Below are positions 5,801 to 7,528 of a stretch of DNA of 7,528 bases, in pieces. This DNA comes from Brachyspira pilosicoli (lineage in GTDB: Bacteria; Spirochaetota; Brachyspiria; Brachyspirales; Brachyspiraceae), in contig NZ_SRZM01000433.1 of NCBI RefSeq assembly GCF_019402445.1, forward strand, positions 1 to 7,528, read 5' to 3'. The translations under genes and the position numbers were made by a program. A model generated the notes under the pieces. The model ran no database searches and was not told the origin of the DNA. It was given only the letters and a program-made list of their open reading frames with translations. Each line of letters begins with the position of its first letter. Position 1 is the stretch's first letter.

Positions 5801-7528
5801 ACTTTTATTATGTCTTCAGGCTTACCCTCAGCAACAACTCTTCCTCCCTTATCTCCGCTTAAAGGCCCCATATCTATAATGTAATCAGCACATTTAATAA
5901 CGTCCAAATTATGCTCTACAACTAAAACAGTATTTCCTTTCTCAACAAGTCCGTCTAATGCTTTTAATAATTTCTTTATATCCTCAAAATGAAGTCCTGT
6001 AGTTGGTTCATCTAATATATATAAAGTATTTCCTGTAGATATTTTATGAAGTTCGCTTGCAAGTTTTATTCTTTGAGCTTCTCCTCCAGAAAGTGTAGTT
6101 GATGGCTGACCTAATTTAATATATCCAAGTCCTATATCTTCCATTATTTTTAATATTCTTGTAATAGAAGTTATACCATCAAAGAATTCTATTGCTTCAG
6201 ATACACTCATCTCAAGAACATCGTAAATAGTTTTGTCTTTATATTTAACATCTAAAGTTTCTGCATTAAATCTCTTTCCTCCGCATTCCTCACAAGGCAC
6301 TAATACATTTGAAAGAAATTGCATCTCTAATTCTATAACTCCAGCTCCTTCACAAGTTGGACATCTTCCTGTTTTTACATTGAATGAAAATCTTCCTTTA
6401 TCATATCCTCTCATTTTAGCAAGTTTAGTAGCTGCAAATAAATCTCTTATAGGCGATAAAACTTTTGTGTATGTTGCAGGATTGCTTCTCGGTGTTCTTC
6501 CTATAGGAGATTGATCAACTTCTATAACCTTGTCAATATTTTCAAGTCCTTCTATTCTTTCATGACTTCCAGGATTTAAACTCTTACCATAAAAATGATT
6601 ATGCAATGCTCTCATTAAAATATTTTCAACTAAAGTAGATTTACCGCTTCCTGAAAGTCCTGTAACTACAATAAATAATCCCAAAGGAAACTCAACATCT
6701 ATATTCTTAAGATTAAATTGATTAGCTCCAATTACTTTTAAAAACTTTCCGTTTCCTTCGCGTCTTTGTTTTGGTATTTCTATATCATCATCACCGCGTA
6801 AATATTTAGCAGTGTAAGATCTATCAGATTTTATAAACTCATCATAATCACCAATGCCTACAACCTCACCGCCATTAACACCAGCATTAGGACCTATATC
6901 AATTAAATAATCTGATTCTTCCATAGTTTCTTTATCATGCTCTACAACTATGACAGTATTATTTTTATCTCTTAATGTTTTTAATGATTCAATCAATTTT
7001 TTATTATCTGATTGATGCAAACCTATTGAAGGCTCATCAAGTACATATAAAACACCTTCAAGTCCGCTTCCTATTTGAGAGGCTAATCTTATCCTTTGAG
7101 ATTCTCCTCCTGAAAGAGTAGGAGAGGAACGCTCTATTGTGAGATAAGTTAATCCCACTTTCACCAAAAATGTTAACCTATAAATAATCTCTTTTACTAT
7201 AGGAGCACCAATCACTTCTTCATTTGGTTTTAATTTTAATTTAGTAAAATAATCATATAAATCTTCTATAGTCATTGAAGAGAAATCGGCTATAGTTTTA
7301 CCGTTAAACTTTACTGACAAAGCATCATCATTAATTCTTTTGCCCTTACATTTAGGACATTCAACTTCATCCATAAAATTAGCATAATAATTCATTTTAT
7401 AAGTTTCGTAGTCGTATTTTAATCTGTCTAAAATCCCAGGTACTCTCTCTTCTACCATTTTGCTATGATACCAAAATCTTTTTCTCCATTTTACTTCTTT
7501 ATCAGTACCATAAAGTAAATATTTTTTT
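2863..7528 (-). CDS. uvrA: Tandem (double) UvrA excinuclease subunit, N-terminus beyond the window
   Basis: UvrA is the ATP-driven damage-recognition subunit of the cytoplasmic UvrABC nucleotide-excision repair system and loads UvrB on damaged DNA. The frame is open from the window edge to a TAA at 2863-2865. Residue numbers here count from the internal Met at 7458; 23 further in-frame codons precede it (with LLYG, typical of UvrA), so the true start lies outside. Unit A in the window (up to about residue 565) has CPKC at 34-37, signature LSGGE 115-119, Walker B DE 141-142, Walker A GLSGSGKS 267-274, the canonical DQSPIGRTPRSNPATY, zinc cysteines 366/369/389/392, signature 456-460, Walker B DE 483-484 and H-loop His516. 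A Lys/Glu linker spans 566-587. Unit B (588-1531, full UvrA length) has Walker A 616-623, a UvrB-binding-like insert at about 702-815, signature 1086-1090, DE 1112-1113, a second Walker A 1238-1245, cysteines 1334/1337/1357/1360, variant signature FSGGE and DE 1452-1453. The total is probably about 1,900 residues. Its promoter is off-window. Confidence 0.95.
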   Translation of the reverse strand, partial: KKYLLYGTDKEVKWRKRFWYHSKMVEERVPGILDRLKYDYETYKMNYYANFMDEVECPKCKGKRINDDALSVKFNGKTIADFSSMTIEDLYDYFTKLKLKPNEEVIGAPIVKEIIYRLTFLVKVGLTYLTIERSSPTLSGGESQRIRLASQIGSGLEGVLYVLDEPSIGLHQSDNKKLIESLKTLRDKNNTVIVVEHDKETMEESDYLIDIGPNAGVNGGEVVGIGDYDEFIKSDRSYTAKYLRGDDDIEIPKQRREGNGKFLKVIGANQFNLKNIDVEFPLGLFIVVTGLSGSGKSTLVENILMRALHNHFYGKSLNPGSHERIEGLENIDKVIEVDQSPIGRTPRSNPATYTKVLSPIRDLFAATKLAKMRGYDKGRFSFNVKTGRCPTCEGAGVIELEMQFLSNVLVPCEECGGKRFNAETLDVKYKDKTIYDVLEMSVSEAIEFFDGITSITRILKIMEDIGLGYIKLGQPSTTLSGGEAQRIKLASELHKISTGNTLYILDEPTTGLHFEDIKKLLKALDGLVEKGNTVLVVEHNLDVIKCADYIIDMGPLSGDKGGRVVAEGKPEDIIKVKESLTAKELKEILKPSKKKKENIKTEETKKEENTSLIIKGANKHNLKNISLTLPKNQINVITGVSGSGKTSLAFDTIFKEGQRRFVESLSTYARRFLGRFEDANVDKIEGLAPAIAIDQKNVSRNPRSTVATVTEIYDYFRLIFARLAKPHCPHCSDKDTLKAETPSILATEIVDTMDQHKLVIISPLYHSSFNHRFTFNDNDAKDIKKIIEKTREAGYVRMQINNNDYVIDDITEEDIKELSKEEIYSVGIVIDRVVVGKDKRARIADALEKAMDLSNGVAHIKATQGIIVKESFHTKFPACLLHGILFDFEVTPRHFSFNSHWGYCEECKGLGSKPTFSIDLAIKDSTKPLFDGALDTAIHNMFSTHGKYYTDSLMRFLKRNGITKKDLYETPFNELDKKVIDTFFFGGDYSVGNVITEWHSNNDVTSEDYSEWKDKSLGKFFIDEECDSCHGERLNEIIRSYTIQNKNISQVCAMTVEEAINFFDELPNLLTERENTISKEAIKEIRTRLSFLDKVGLGYLFLSRKYATLSGGEAQRIRLASQLGSKLTGVLYVLDEPTVGLHPRDTNHLLDTLKELRDLKNTLVIVEHDRDTMKAADNIIDMGPYAGAFGGEVVFQGKYDDILKDNNSLTGNYLSERKKVFEKTAVRNEETECIKLKNVSTNNLKNIDVDIPLKKIVVVTGVSGSGKSSLIIDTLYPALKKRRLNQYSKFESVEIPAIVSDTILVDQISIVGSIRSTLVSYSKVFDKIRNIFAKTPTAKAKAFSPGRFSYNGKEGRCNICEGKGIRKIAMHFLSDMEIVCEACGGKRYNDETLSVRFKSLNIAEVLELTVDEAIEFFDFDKSITKTLSIMSEVGLGYIKLSQRLDTFSGGELQRLKLATELAKKQGDEHIVYILDEPTTGLHFDDVNKLLIALNKLVEKGHSVIIIEHNPDVIKAADYIIDLGLEGGTNGGEIIAKGTVEEILEMKKGYTWKYI
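3077..3116. repeat. Direct repeat copy 1: Walker B region of unit B second head
   Basis: This 40-base stretch matches 5984-6023 at 37 of 40 positions in the same orientation. Both encode the Walker B / D-loop region (LDEPTTGLHF) of the second ATPase head, here in unit B and there in unit A. It reflects internal duplication of uvrA plus strong protein constraint. Confidence 0.75.
4169..4206. repeat. Direct repeat copy 1: ABC signature region of unit B first head
   Basis: This 38-base stretch matches 6059-6096 at 35 of 38 positions. It encodes the LSGGEAQRI-(R/K)-LAS signature region of unit B head 1, and its partner encodes the equivalent region of unit A head 2. Constraint on the ABC signature explains most of the match, although synonymous positions are also largely shared. 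Confidence 0.7.
5698..5763 (-). other. Lys/Glu-rich linker joining the two UvrA units, with A-tracts
   Basis: This segment encodes about 22 charged residues (SKKKKENIKTEETKKEEN in its core) between the end of unit A and the start of unit B, whose first residues are SLIIKGANKHNLKN, the normal UvrA N-terminus. On the coding strand it contains A6-G-A6 (complement of 5740-5752) and A7 (complement of 5710-5716). No stop codon, start codon or ribosome binding site separates the two units, so the sequence shows a true fusion. The composition suggests a flexible disordered tether. Confidence 0.85.
5984..6023. repeat. Direct repeat copy 2: Walker B region of unit A second head
   Basis: Partner of 3077-3116 (37 of 40 bases identical, same orientation, about 2.9 kb apart, a distance close to one UvrA unit). 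Recombination between the copies would be expected to delete or add one complete UvrA unit nearly in register. Confidence 0.75.
6059..6096. repeat. Direct repeat copy 2: ABC signature region of unit A second head
   Basis: Partner of 4169-4206, with 35 of 38 bases identical in the same orientation. Both copies are in the same codon phase within uvrA. Confidence 0.7.

Noticed and set aside
7456..7458. ATG as the start codon of the uvrA-like gene
   Set aside because: The frame is open for 23 more codons to the window edge, those codons encode UvrA-like sequence (LLYG), no Shine-Dalgarno precedes the ATG, and a start here would lack the first ATPase Walker A.
2863..7528. Two separate adjacent uvrA genes
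   Set aside because: No stop codon, start codon or ribosome binding site exists between the units; the frame is continuous through the linker.

Overview
The window is AT-rich, with many adenine-ending codons, long A/T tracts and a Shine-Dalgarno AAGGA. It carries a lipoprotein whose lipobox is permissive in the spirochaetal style (F-V-S-C). Together these suggest a low-GC anaerobic spirochaete, with Brachyspira as my first guess. That assignment is an inference from composition and gene style; no rRNA or other marker is present to fix it.

Layout: (1) Bases 1-1542, plus strand: the 3' part of a tyrosine-rich protein of unknown function with two short BNR/Asp-box-like motifs, running in from beyond the left edge. 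(2) Bases 1615-2748, plus strand: a complete 377-residue predicted lipoprotein with the DUF4163/DUF3298 (PdaC/RsiV-like) architecture, its own ribosome binding site, and an intrinsic terminator at 2772-2805. (3) Bases 2863-7528, minus strand: most of a very large uvrA gene that runs off the right edge. It converges on the lipoprotein gene across a 114-base gap.

The main point of interest is the uvrA gene. One uninterrupted frame encodes the C-terminal ~590 residues of one UvrA, a 22-residue Lys/Glu-rich linker, and then a second UvrA of full length (about 944 residues). The whole protein is therefore probably about 1,900 residues with four ABC ATPase heads. The ATG at 7458 is an internal methionine: the frame stays open to the window edge and the extra 23 codons encode recognisable UvrA sequence (LLYG). 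Tandem UvrA proteins of comparable size are known, to my recollection, in Chlamydiae, so the architecture is rare rather than wholly new. The two units are not equivalent. The first keeps the canonical C-terminal head. The second keeps every ATPase motif and a UvrB-binding-like insert, but has lost the conserved segment after the DQ motif in its last head, and one zinc-site cysteine is replaced by histidine.

The two plus-strand genes probably act in the cell envelope, whereas UvrA acts in cytoplasmic nucleotide-excision repair. Nothing in the sequence links them functionally. I see no RNA genes, mobile elements, CRISPR arrays or phage genes.
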